A stretch of 64,000 nt of DNA from Paenibacillus sp. FSL R10-2734 (GCF_037963865.1 NZ_CP150170.1:3534001-3598000), one strand, 5' to 3'. Positions 8,472-15,321 are shown, counted from the first letter of the stretch. The notes: generated by a model from the sequence alone, not told the origin. Program-made: numbers and translations.

Positions 8472-8627
8472 ATGCGTTTATCACTTTTAGGTATTTCAAT
8501 ATCACTTTTTGGAATAGCACTTATATTAACCTCAAGTGGTTCAGCAACTGCATTGGGACTTGGTGTTTCATTTTTAGGTTTGATAGTTTCATTAATTGCT
8601 TGTTTTAGAGGTGAACATAAAGCTTAG
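8472..8627 (+). CDS. Small hydrophobic membrane protein (51 aa)
   Basis: A 51-residue frame opens at ATG 8472 behind GGGGGT (8457-8461 region) and closes at TAG 8625-8627. It is almost entirely hydrophobic, with two helices separated by a Ser/Gly turn (ILTSSGSATALGLG) and a short polar tail (CFRGEHKA). It sits alone between two full repeat elements, as a complete one-gene module. Real translation is likely from the ribosome site and the clean boundaries, but the function is unknown. A one-component toxin or small holin-like protein are possibilities I cannot support further. Confidence 0.6.
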   Translation: MRLSLLGISISLFGIALILTSSGSATALGLGVSFLGLIVSLIACFRGEHKA

Positions 8628-8636
8628 AAGACAAGT

Positions 8637-8732
8637 AACTCACGGGACACGATAGTTGAATAATACACATTGATGAGCAGGTGCTTCGGTATTCTGCTCT
8701 TTTTATTAAGCTAATGGGCAAGATAGCGCAAC
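8637..8732 (+). repeat. Cassette-region repeat, full element (copy 7)
   Basis: Left half AACTCACGGGACACGATAGTTGAA, hairpin GAGCAG-GTGCTTCGGTATT-CTGCTC with TTTTT, and right half TTAAGCTAATGGGCAAGATAGCGCAA. It starts 10 bp after the 51-codon gene. Confidence 0.8.
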
Positions 8733-8776
8733 ATTCACTTGCTATCTGCGTCCTAATTTATGGAATTAGATTCGGT

Positions 8777-8872
8777 TTTCAACTAACGGAGAACGTTAGA
8801 CTAATTACCTTGGGAGCAGTTACCTCCACGGAAGCTGCTCCTTCTGTCGTTAAGCTTAAGGGCTAATTACAT
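8777..8872 (+). repeat. Cassette-region repeat, full element (copy 8)
   Basis: Left half TTCAACTAACGGAGAACGTTAG, hairpin GGAGCAG-TTACCTCCACGGAAG-CTGCTCC, and right half GTTAAGCTTAAGGGCTAA. It lies only 44 bp after copy 7 with no room for a gene between them, so the two elements are back to back. Confidence 0.75.
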
Positions 8873-8902
8873 AATGTACGAAACCGATGTAGGAGGCGGA
8901 AA

Positions 8903-9370
8903 ATGGAATACAGTATAAGAGCGGCGGATGAAGAAGATATTAATGGCTTATGTAATATTAGAAATAATAAGGACTTGTTTGTTAAGTATTTGAAACAACA
9001 TAAAAGTAAGGAAGTATATTTGGCGGTAGCCGCGGAAGACAATACAATTCTAGGTTTTGGTGTTCTAAAACTAAAGGGGAGTTTATTACCCAAATTAAGT
9101 GACCTTTATGTAAAGGATATTTATCGTGGCAAAGGAGTCGGTACAGATTTAATAAGATATCGCGAGGAAATTGCAAAAAGTCTTGGATATTCTGATTTAA
9201 TCGTTAGTGTTGACCCAATAGAAAATCCAAAGATGATAAAGCTCATTACAAAACACGGGTACGAGGCTATTTCCGAACCATATATTAAAACTGCTATTTT
9301 CTACAATGATGACGGGACTACTTATGAGAAAACTTATTCAAGAATTGACTTGAAGAGGTCGTTAAACTAA
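8903..9370 (+). CDS. GNAT family N-acetyltransferase
   Basis: A 155-residue single-domain acetyltransferase. The acetyl-CoA loop is YRGKGVGTDLIRY (R/Q-x-x-G-x-G/A) near residues 75-87, preceded by the beta-4 strand LPKLSDLYV. The C-terminal NPKMIKLITKHGYEA is the usual N-x-x-x-x-x-x-x-GF/GY closing motif. ATG 8903 has AGGAGG about 8 bases upstream. Its TAA stop is the TAA of the repeat's CTAACGGG, so gene end and repeat overlap exactly. Substrate unknown. Confidence 0.88.
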   Translation: MEYSIRAADEEDINGLCNIRNNKDLFVKYLKQHKSKEVYLAVAAEDNTILGFGVLKLKGSLLPKLSDLYVKDIYRGKGVGTDLIRYREEIAKSLGYSDLIVSVDPIENPKMIKLITKHGYEAISEPYIKTAIFYNDDGTTYEKTYSRIDLKRSLN

Positions 9371-9388
9371 CGGGTAGTATAGAATGTC
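9361..9388 (+). repeat. Cassette-region repeat, half-site copy 9
   Basis: GTTAAACTAACGGGTAGTATAG contains the stop codon of the GNAT gene. No central hairpin follows; instead the next bases begin a phosphotransferase fragment. Confidence 0.6.
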
Positions 9389-9535
9389 TCTAACGCTTAT
9401 CGTTCGGGAGATACAGTACGACGAGAATTAAAGCCAGATAGTCACCAAATTCACAAGCTATTGAAGCATATGGAGAACACAAAGGTTTCAGTTAAATTCA
9501 TTCGTGAATGTGGAAAAGAGTGGACTTTAGAGTAG
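9383..9535 (+). pseudogene. Fragment of an aminoglycoside-phosphotransferase-family gene
   Basis: The frame NAYRSGDTVRRELKPDS, then IHKLLKHMENTKV, matches the N-terminal region of choline/aminoglycoside phosphotransferase-like proteins (GDTVRR...VH.LL.HLE). It has no start codon and stops at TAG 9533-9535 after about 50 residues, well short of the nucleotide-binding core. It is a truncated remnant lying directly against a repeat half-site. A separate middle piece of a related protein lies at 270-650; whether both come from one gene cannot be told. Confidence 0.55.
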
Positions 9536-9543
9536 GTTTTTTT

Positions 9544-9640
9544 GATCTAATGGGTAACGTTATCTCTATAAACACGATAAGGCAGCTGGTTACTCAACGT
9601 ATCGGCTGCCTTTATTCAACTAACGGGCAGTTGTCTTTAA
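9544..9640 (+). repeat. Cassette-region repeat, full element (copy 10)
   Basis: Left half GATCTAATGGGTAACGTTATC, hairpin AAGGCAGC...GCTGCCTTT, and right half TTCAACTAACGGGCAGTT. It ends about 8-15 bp from the stop codon of the minus-strand methyltransferase, so it is 3' to that gene as well. Confidence 0.8.
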
Positions 9641-9647
9641 CTATTAA

Positions 9648-10478
9648 CTATAGTTTTCTTGCCTTGATTACAAAAGTTACAGGAAGCATCTTTGCTTTTT
9701 TTGCAAAATCGTCGTTATCGTCCCGCAATTGCATAATTTCATCTTCAGATTGCTCAATCATTTCTTCAATGACAAAACCCGCTCTTGAGAGCGCATTCAC
9801 ATAAGTTGATAGTTTACGGTCCGATAGTGTTAGCGTACTTTCGTCAAGAGATACCGAATACCAAGATTCATCGAAATAACATTTTTTAAATACAAGCATA
9901 TCATTTTCTGCAACAACACATTTATGTATAGGGTGAGACCAACTGAAAATAAATACGCCGTCTTTTTTTAGGTAAGAAGCAATCCTGCAAAAAGTACCCT
10001 CGAGGTCGGTGGTCCAGCCTATTGCATAAATCGAATAAACAAAGTCGAAATAATCCTCTGGTATGCCACATTTTTCTTCCATGGGAGAACAGATTAATTT
10101 TGCTGAAAGACTACACGCCGTCAAATATTGCCTTGTCTTTTCGATTTGGTTTTCTGATAGGTCCATACCCCATAGTTCAGATGCTTTACGTTCCCCGTGA
10201 TATTGCAAAGATTGACCGCTACCACAGCCTATCTCCAACATCTTTTTTCCTGAAACATCACCAAAAAGTTGGCATTGTTCTTCTGATACAAATGCTCCAT
10301 ATAAAGGAAGTGCGGTTGCTCCTAAAACATCATTTCCTTTTGTATCCCAAAATAAGCTGTTTGTTTCATGAATAACTTTCTTGTCCATGTCGACCGAGAA
10401 AGCGACGCCAACTTCACCAGCGCCTATAACGTTTGTTCTATAACCAGAATTTTTGTCCATGCCGGTACCATCCCCCAA
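9648..10478 (-). CDS. Class I SAM-dependent methyltransferase
   Basis: The core is a Rossmann-fold methyltransferase: motif I MLEIGCGSGQSLQYHG, an acidic beta-2 turn LWGMDLSENQIEKT, motif PEDYFDFVYSIYAIGW, and a YLKKDGVFIFSWSHPIH post-motif. Upstream the frame is open to 10478, but the family-like start MDKKVIHETNSLFWD is at residue 31 (10388), while MDKNSGYR at 10460 has GGGGGATGG before it. The real start is therefore uncertain. This type often methylates small molecules; target unknown. It is the only gene of the repeat-dense part that reads leftward, and it has an element just past its stop. Confidence 0.82.
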   Translation of the reverse strand: MGDGTGMDKNSGYRTNVIGAGEVGVAFSVDMDKKVIHETNSLFWDTKGNDVLGATALPLYGAFVSEEQCQLFGDVSGKKMLEIGCGSGQSLQYHGERKASELWGMDLSENQIEKTRQYLTACSLSAKLICSPMEEKCGIPEDYFDFVYSIYAIGWTTDLEGTFCRIASYLKKDGVFIFSWSHPIHKCVVAENDMLVFKKCYFDESWYSVSLDESTLTLSDRKLSTYVNALSRAGFVIEEMIEQSEDEIMQLRDDNDDFAKKAKMLPVTFVIKARKL

Positions 10479-10594
10479 TATTAAAATATGAGTCTAAACT
10501 TATATCCCGACCCCAAAATAATGTACCATTTTTCTATGAACCAATCCACCTAAAATATTCCATTAAACATCCATTTAATCTAGCAGAACTCACT

Positions 10595-10680
10595 GCGCTA
10601 ACGGGAAAAGATAGTGAAATAGTGGCTACTTCGGCAGCAGTTTTTATTTGTTCAATTAATGGGAAAGATAGTTGAAAAAG
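10595..10680 (+). repeat. Cassette-region repeat, full element (copy 11)
   Basis: Left half GCGCTAACGGGAAAAGATAGTGAA, hairpin GTGGCTAC-TTCG-GCAGCAG (imperfect) with TTTTTA, and right half GTTCAATTAATGGGAAAGATAGTTGAA. Together with the VOC gene that follows, it is duplicated at 13235-13536. Confidence 0.8.
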
Positions 10681-10756
10681 GAACTTAAATTTAAATCTCG
10701 AATATCTAATGTAAATTGATAGGTGAAAATTTGATGACAGACAGGAGTTAGATACG

Positions 10757-11104
10757 ATGATAAAAGGTTTTGGAGGAATATTTTGGAGAACTAAGAATCT
10801 TGAGGTTATAAAAAAATGGTACAGTGAGGTGTTGAAGATTGAAATAGATAATTGGAATGGGACTGTGATAAAACCCCAATTAGGAAATGAGACGATCTTT
10901 TCGTTCTTTACCGAAGATGATAGTTATTTTCCTACAGAACAACAAGTGATGTTAAATTTCCAAGTACACAATATAGACGAGACTATTAAGCATCTTGAAC
11001 AAATTGCTGTACCACTTGCAAAGAAAAAAGAGATTAGTGAATTTGGAAAGTTTATTTGGATTGAAGATCCTGAAGGTAGACTGGTCGAACTTTGGGAGAA
11101 ATAA
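10757..11104 (+). CDS. VOC (glyoxalase fold) family protein
   Basis: A 115-residue VOC protein: KGFGGIFWRTKNLEVIKKWYSEVL opens the first module (in the usual W-Y-x-x-V-L pattern), and the second ends with FIWIEDPEGRLVELWEK, the classic DPDGN.IEL metal-ligand region. ATG 10757 has GGAG about 10 bases upstream. Likely a lactoylglutathione-lyase-like or small-molecule-binding protein; substrate unknown. A second copy with most of the middle missing is at 13403-13528. Confidence 0.85.
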   Translation: MIKGFGGIFWRTKNLEVIKKWYSEVLKIEIDNWNGTVIKPQLGNETIFSFFTEDDSYFPTEQQVMLNFQVHNIDETIKHLEQIAVPLAKKKEISEFGKFIWIEDPEGRLVELWEK

Positions 11105-11161
11105 CGAGTTGTGTTAGAAGAATATGTTGACACAAAAGTAATTAGGGACCATACTATATTT

Positions 11162-11731
11162 ATGAACAACAACAATAATAAAAAAATAAATGACATTGAA
11201 GCTATTCCCTCGCTTGTACAATCCAAGCGTCAGATTGATCGCTATAACCTAGACATAGACGCACAGGCTATACTCGTCGCGTCTAGGCTAATGGCAGCGG
11301 GAGCCAAGCTTGGACATGCCTCGGAGATTCATTTCTCTAGATTCGGTTTATCAACAGGGCGATATCGTTTATTGGCAGATCTTGAAGATAACGAAGGAGA
11401 AGAGTTGCCTTCGCAATTAGCGGAGCATCTAGGTGTTACACGTGCTACAGTGACTGGTCTTATCGACATTCTTGAACGAGATGGCCTAGTATCTCGGCGA
11501 GCAAGCTCAGAAGATGGCCGTCAGAGAACGGTCATTTTGACGGAAGAAGGAGCGAAGAAGCTCCGTGAAATGGCTCCAGAGCATTTCGCTCGGCTGGAAG
11601 CGATGGTGGGCTTACTCAATATCGATGAGCGAAGCGTATTTCTCGACTTGCTAGACCGAGTTACACAAGGCATCTCAGCACTTACGGGCGAGCTAGGCTC
11701 GAAACCAAAGGGAAACATCAGTAATGAGTAG
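11162..11731 (+). CDS. MarR family transcriptional regulator
   Basis: A winged-helix MarR protein: RYRLLADLEDNEGEELPSQL leads into the recognition helix LGVTRATVTGLIDILERDGLVSRR and the wing DGRQRTVILTEEG. The frame is open from GTG 11111, but ATG 11162 is the first methionine and gives 189 residues; either could be used. A TTAGG-CA-CCTAA palindrome lies downstream, between this gene and the next two, so it probably represses the membrane protein/NmrA pair. The VOC gene ends only 6 bp before the 11111 start. Confidence 0.88.
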   Translation: MNNNNNKKINDIEAIPSLVQSKRQIDRYNLDIDAQAILVASRLMAAGAKLGHASEIHFSRFGLSTGRYRLLADLEDNEGEELPSQLAEHLGVTRATVTGLIDILERDGLVSRRASSEDGRQRTVILTEEGAKKLREMAPEHFARLEAMVGLLNIDERSVFLDLLDRVTQGISALTGELGSKPKGNISNE

Positions 11732-11762
11732 AATGGGCTAGTGAAGCTAGCCCATTTTTACT
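11732..11762 (+). terminator. Rho-independent terminator after the MarR gene
   Basis: ATGGGCTAG-TGAA-GCTAGCCCAT is a 9-10 bp stem with a tetraloop followed by TTTTTA. It is placed directly after the MarR stop codon and before the palindrome at 11772-11783. Confidence 0.85.
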
Positions 11763-11771
11763 CTTATATAG

Positions 11772-11783
11772 TTAGGCACCTAA
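11772..11783 (+). promoter_or_regulatory. Candidate MarR operator
   Basis: TTAGG-CA-CCTAA is a perfect 5-2-5 inverted repeat inside a longer near-palindrome TATATAGTTAGGCACCTAATTATAT. Such TTAGG/CCTAA boxes are common MarR-family sites. It lies 57 bp before the 168-residue membrane-protein gene and just after the MarR terminator. Binding is inferred. Confidence 0.5.
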
Positions 11784-11839
11784 TTATATCTCGCTGAAAG
11801 CAATCGTTGAGCTACTTCAAAGAAGAAAGGAGCAACTAA

Positions 11840-12346
11840 ATGAACCAGATGAAATACTCGAATCAGACAGATGATGTTTACGGCATCAAGGCTGCTGGTT
11901 CCAAGAAAAAGACTTTTGTACTGTGGCGTGAAGTTGTAATGGCCTATGCTGCTCCTGCCATTATGGCAGGTATCGGGGGATTGGTTACTGCTGATAGGGG
12001 GCTTCTACTAGGAGCATTGACCACAATTGGCGGTGCATCGGCCTTGATGGCCTTGATGATTGGCCTCTTGTTGCGCAGCAGAGTGGGCCATATGCGATGG
12101 GTCATCGGTGCACCTCACTTGGTTGTAGTAGGAGGGTTCGCATTAGTCGGGGCCTCGTTTGGACTATATGCCGCATGGGTAACATCTGTTGTAATTGAAA
12201 TTATGATTCCGAGTAATCACTTAGCTTGGGTCGGTCGTGTCTGGATTGATTTCCCATTGTCTGGATTCATAGCAAGCACGATTGTTACATGGCGGTGGCG
12301 CTTTGCCGTTACAACTAATTATTCATCCAAAAGGAGAAAAAAATAA
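11840..12346 (+). CDS. Multi-pass membrane protein of unknown function
   Basis: 168 residues with four hydrophobic segments after a polar, lysine-rich N-terminus: AYAAPAIMAGIGGLV, GALTTIGGASALMALMIGLLL, PHLVVVGGFALVGASFGLYAAW and LSGFIASTIVTW, ending in a basic tail. The AAGAAAGGAG ribosome site is 7-8 bases before ATG. Its stop overlaps the start of the NmrA gene (TAATG), so the two are translationally coupled and are probably controlled by the MarR protein just upstream. Family not recognised. Confidence 0.8.
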   Translation: MNQMKYSNQTDDVYGIKAAGSKKKTFVLWREVVMAYAAPAIMAGIGGLVTADRGLLLGALTTIGGASALMALMIGLLLRSRVGHMRWVIGAPHLVVVGGFALVGASFGLYAAWVTSVVIEIMIPSNHLAWVGRVWIDFPLSGFIASTIVTWRWRFAVTTNYSSKRRKK

Positions 12347-13212
12347 TGATAGTTATTATGGGAGCAACAGGTACGATAGGTAGTGCGCTTTTGGAACGTT
12401 TGGTTGATCTTGGCATACCTATTAAGGCGCTGAGCAGAGAGCCTGAGAAATTGCTTGATCAGATAGGAGAAAAAGGTCGATCGACTATCGAGGTCGCTTT
12501 TGTGGATGCTTCCGACCCCGAATCGCTGCGCCGCGCGTTTACAGATGCTAGTCAGCTCTTCCTTGCCATGTCCAACAGTCCAAGACAAATCGAATTGGAA
12601 ACTTCGATCATTCAGATTGCCGCCGAATCTGGAATCAGACACATCGTAAAAATATCCAGCCCTGCCTTTGAGCAAAGCTCTCCAGTGGCAGTGGCGGGCT
12701 GGCATCAAGAAATTGAGAAAACGCTGAGGGAATCGGGTCTCATCCACACCGTATTGCGTCCTTATGCATTCATGCAAAACTTAATGCGCCTTGCGCCAAC
12801 GATCAGAACCCAAAATGTTTTCTTCGGCTCCATGGGCGATTCACCATGTAATTTCATTGACTGTCGCGATATCGCAGATGTTGCCGCAGAAGTTCTGACC
12901 AACCGCGAGGTATCCGGTCAAATATATACGCTTACTGGTTCGGAGATTTTCAGTTATCCCCAGATCGCGAATCAAATATCTGCCCTGCTTAATCGGCCGA
13001 TAAGTTACATCAACATGGAGCCCCAAGTACTACTCCGTAATCTTATCGAACACGGGCATATGCCTTCTTGGCTCGCGAACCACGTTGTGGAAATTCAAAC
13101 CATGTCTACGGTTGTACCAGAAAGTCCAAATGACACTGTAAAGCGCTTGCTTGGCAGAGAGCCACGCACATTAGACGCCTTCCTGCATGAGTATGTAGAA
13201 AATTTCCGGTAG
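12346..13212 (+). CDS. NmrA-like NAD(P)-binding protein
   Basis: 288 residues with an atypical short-chain dehydrogenase fold: the N-terminal dinucleotide loop is MGATGTIGSALLERLVDLG (G-x-x-G-x-x-G), with ALSREPEKL after beta-2. The middle is AAESGIRHIVKISSPAFEQ and TVLRPYAFMQNLMRLAPTI, typical of NmrA/quinone oxidoreductase QOR2-type proteins. The usual catalytic YxxxK is not evident, as expected for this subgroup. It probably reduces a quinone or senses NAD(P). It forms an operon with the upstream membrane protein. Confidence 0.85.
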   Translation: MIVIMGATGTIGSALLERLVDLGIPIKALSREPEKLLDQIGEKGRSTIEVAFVDASDPESLRRAFTDASQLFLAMSNSPRQIELETSIIQIAAESGIRHIVKISSPAFEQSSPVAVAGWHQEIEKTLRESGLIHTVLRPYAFMQNLMRLAPTIRTQNVFFGSMGDSPCNFIDCRDIADVAAEVLTNREVSGQIYTLTGSEIFSYPQIANQISALLNRPISYINMEPQVLLRNLIEHGHMPSWLANHVVEIQTMSTVVPESPNDTVKRLLGREPRTLDAFLHEYVENFR

Positions 13213-13234
13213 AGGTGGAGTTCACCTATTTTGA

Positions 13235-13325
13235 AATTAAGCTAACGGAGAACTATAGTGAAATAGCGGTTGCTTCGGCAGCCGTTTTTTTATTTGTTCA
13301 ATGAATGGGAAGGATAGTTAAAAAA
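13235..13325 (+). repeat. Cassette-region repeat, full element (copy 12)
   Basis: Left half TTAAGCTAACGGAGAACTATAGTGAA, hairpin CGGTTGC-TTCG-GCAGCCG with TTTTTTT, and right half GTTCAATGAATGGGAAGGATAGTT. It begins 23 bp after the NmrA stop. It is the same element as copy 11, leading a truncated duplicate of the VOC gene. Confidence 0.85.
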
Positions 13326-13402
13326 GGAACTTGAATTTAAATCTCGAATATCTAATGTAAATTGATAGCTGAAAATTTGATGACAGACAGGAGTTAGATG
13401 CG

Positions 13403-13528
13403 ATGATCATTAAGCATCTTGAACAAATTGGTGTACCACTTGCAAAGGAAAAAGAGGCTAGTGAATTAGGGGAATTCATTTGGATTGAAGATCCTGAAGG
13501 TCGACTGGTCGAGCTTTGGGAGAAATAA
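13403..13528 (+). pseudogene. Internally deleted duplicate of the VOC gene at 10757
   Basis: The first two codons and 5' leader match the VOC gene at 10757. The sequence then jumps to IKHLEQIGVPLAKEKEASE and continues to the same LVELWEK end. The result is a 41-codon frame: exactly 74 codons are missing, so the reading frame is intact. The core of the first VOC module is lost, so it should not fold as one. The upstream 110 bp and the repeat element are also duplicated, with only a few base changes. Confidence 0.8.
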
Positions 13529-13586
13529 CGAGTTGTAATTCATTGCTATTGAACTACTCAACAAGAGCAAGAAATGGAGCGAAAAT

Positions 13587-14313
13587 ATGGTTGAGGAAAG
13601 ATCTACAATTACAATTGATTTCCCGGAACGGTATCTCAGCGGGGTTACGTAAATCTTTGGTCCCCTGCTTCTCTTTGTTGGTGTGACTCTGCGATATAAT
13701 TTTAACTTTTTCTTTCCGGACCCAACTTACGGCATTTCATGAACACCCTACTTTATTGATTGCATCTTACAGCACATTCGCCGCAGGAAATGTTTTGATG
13801 TGGCCAGCCATCATTATGTTAGCAAAGATGATAAGCGCCAAAAGACCAGGCTGGGCCTTTTGGGGAGGAACATTCGCAATCTTTGGTTTGTTTGCTCGTA
13901 CATTTCATGCTGGTATTGACCATCTTGCCTTCCAACTGGTGCGGGAAGAAAATGTGGATTTGGCTACCAAGGTGATTGCTAATTCATACGGTTCGTTTCA
14001 TATTTTTAAAACTTTCAATCTTGCCATTATGTTGGGTTGGATCGTCCTCGCAATTGGTGCATACCGGGCTGCAACATTGAAAATCTATCAGTGTGTTGCA
14101 TTAGCCCTTATGGCGTCACTTCCATTAGGCGTCTTGAAAGGTAGCACACCATTTTCATTCATTGCGACTTTGGGGCTTTGTGTGGCACTTTTACCTTTAG
14201 GGATCAAAGTTCTTCGAGAAGACCCGAAACCTTCGACAATTGTCATCTTTGGTTGGATTATATTATCCATCGCATTGATCGGTTTCTTTTATTTCTTTGG
14301 TCAAGCGGGATAA
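13587..14313 (+). pseudogene. Disrupted multi-pass membrane protein gene
   Basis: A start at ATG 13587 with GGAG upstream gives 21 codons (ITIDFPERYLSGVT) before a TAA at 13650-13652. The same frame then continues with FGPLLLFVGVTLRYNF. A frameshift at the CCC run 13721-13723 moves reading to the frame that stays open to 14313 (HPTLLIASYSTFAAGNVLMW, then five or six hydrophobic helices). One substitution (TAA for TTA) and one extra C would explain both lesions. The intact form would be about 240 residues with six or seven helices. I do not know the family. Confidence 0.65.
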
Positions 14314-14326
14314 TGATAGAATCCAG

Positions 14327-14412
14327 TTTAACTAACGGAGAACGATAGTGGATTAACGGTTGCTAAGGCAGCCGTTTTTTGTTTGCTAATTAAAGGGCAG
14401 GATACTTGAATT
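14327..14412 (+). repeat. Cassette-region repeat, full element (copy 13)
   Basis: Left half AACTAACGGAGAACGATAGTGGA, hairpin CGGTTGC-TAAG-GCAGCCG with TTTTTT, and right half AATTAAAGGGCAGGATACTTGAATT. It starts 14 bp after the disrupted gene. Confidence 0.85.
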
Positions 14413-14454
14413 AAACAAGGGCATAATTGTACCGAAAATTTGGAGGAATTACCC

Positions 14455-15033
14455 ATGTTTAAATGGATTATTTCATTGATTTTTATCTTTACACTGTCTA
14501 TCGGAATCAACAATGAACTACTCTTCGCATCAACTAAAACTACGCTAGCTTTTTCAAATGTGGAATTGGACAAGCTGAAAAATGTTTCGGATTTCAAACT
14601 ACTAGTGCCGTCATACTCGGTACAAAGCTATAAGTTAGAAATTAAGGAACCATATCCGCTTGTTCTTAGTCAATCCGTTTCGAAAGTTATACTTTATTTT
14701 TTTGATGAATCAGGACAGACATATTTGTTTGGAATTGAAGAACATAAGGCGGTTGGTCATAAAATAAACCGAGTTGTCACGAACATCGATGTTCGTAACC
14801 AAATAAGTACAACAAGAACTATAGTGGAGGATTTTAAATTTAATGAACGTGGAGAGAAAATTAACATAAATGGAATCGAAGGACGGTTTGAAGCATGGGC
14901 AAATCATACACCAGGAGGATACTTACGTTGGGTACAAAATGGTACTTTCATTGAAATCGACAGCGGAGATTTGACTAAAGAGGAAATGGTCGAGTTAGCA
15001 AAATCAATGAAAATGAATACGTGGTTGAACTAA
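14455..15033 (+). CDS. Secreted DUF4367-like protein
   Basis: 192 residues from ATG 14455, with GGAGG 9 bases upstream. Residues 1-24 form a signal peptide (FKWIISLIFIFTLSIG). The mature part ends with GGYLRWVQNGTFIEIDSG and LTKEEMVELAKSM, the hallmark end of DUF4367 domains often found in sporulation- and anti-sigma-related proteins. Likely exported; function unknown. Its TAA stop is the TAA of a repeat CTAACGG box. Confidence 0.75.
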   Translation: MFKWIISLIFIFTLSIGINNELLFASTKTTLAFSNVELDKLKNVSDFKLLVPSYSVQSYKLEIKEPYPLVLSQSVSKVILYFFDESGQTYLFGIEEHKAVGHKINRVVTNIDVRNQISTTRTIVEDFKFNERGEKININGIEGRFEAWANHTPGGYLRWVQNGTFIEIDSGDLTKEEMVELAKSMKMNTWLN

Positions 15034-15052
15034 CGGAGAACGATAGTTGAAT
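15023..15052 (+). repeat. Cassette-region repeat, half-site copy 14
   Basis: TTGAACTAACGGAGAACGATAGTTGAA: TTGAACTA pairs loosely with TAGTTGAA. It contains the stop codon of the DUF4367 gene. The central hairpin is not of the usual type. Confidence 0.65.
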
Positions 15053-15154
15053 GGGACATCTAAAGAAGAATTAGATGTCTCAATTAGATCTATACATGTA
15101 ACCCTTGCCGAAGCAAAGAGCTATATTAAAATGCTGCAAGAAGGAAATAGTTAG
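15047..15154 (+). pseudogene. Short gene remnant
   Basis: A frame opens at TTG 15047 inside the half-site and closes at TAG 15152-15154: NGTSKEELDVSIRS, then TLAEAKSYIKMLQEGNS. The composition is protein-like, but it has no proper ribosome site and only 35 codons. It is probably the tail of a lost cassette gene between two repeats. Family unknown. Confidence 0.3.
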
Positions 15155-15156
15155 GC

Positions 15157-15235
15157 GATTGAGCTTACGGAAAAAGATAGTACCATGACAACAGGCAGCC
15201 GAGGTCATCCGCTGCCTGTTCAGCTCACGAGCAGA
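15157..15235 (+). repeat. Cassette-region repeat, full but diverged element (copy 15)
   Basis: Left half GAGCTTACGGAAAAAGATAGTA, hairpin ACAGGCAGC-CGAGGTCATCC-GCTGCCTGT (9-bp perfect stem), and right half TTCAGCTCACGAGCAG. It is the last copy seen; none was noticed in the remaining 48 kb. Confidence 0.75.
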
Positions 15236-15256
15236 TTTACTAACTGGAGTTGAATA

Positions 15257-15300
15257 TTGTTATTGCACTCTCAATATTATATAATGAGTAAAAACTCATT
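15257..15300 (+). promoter_or_regulatory. Promoter and operator of the TetR-GNAT operon
   Basis: TTGTTA (15257-15262), 17 bp and TATAAT (15280-15285) form the promoter. A perfect inverted repeat AATGAGT-AAAA-ACTCATT (15283-15300) overlaps the -10 box and start point, as expected for self-repression by a TetR protein. Confidence 0.65.
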
Positions 15301-15321
15301 CATTAAAAGGGAGCGGATTGT

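Noticed and set aside
8681..8866. 61-codon reading frame across two repeat elements
   Set aside because: Its sequence is made almost entirely of the repeat halves and hairpins, with no ribosome site; it is a by-product of the repeats.
15056..15080. GACATCTAA/TTAGATGTC hairpin as a central hairpin of a repeat element
   Set aside because: It has no T-run or second half-site, and it lies in a protein-like frame (15047-15154), so it does not fit the family plan.
105..15235. Classical integron cassette array with attC sites
   Set aside because: The repeats sit at gene ends, but the core sites GTTRRRY/RYYYAAC are not matched, genes lie in both orientations, and no integrase gene is present in the window.
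105..15235. CRISPR-like array
   Set aside because: Copies are separated by whole genes of variable length, not by uniform short spacers, and no cas gene is present.
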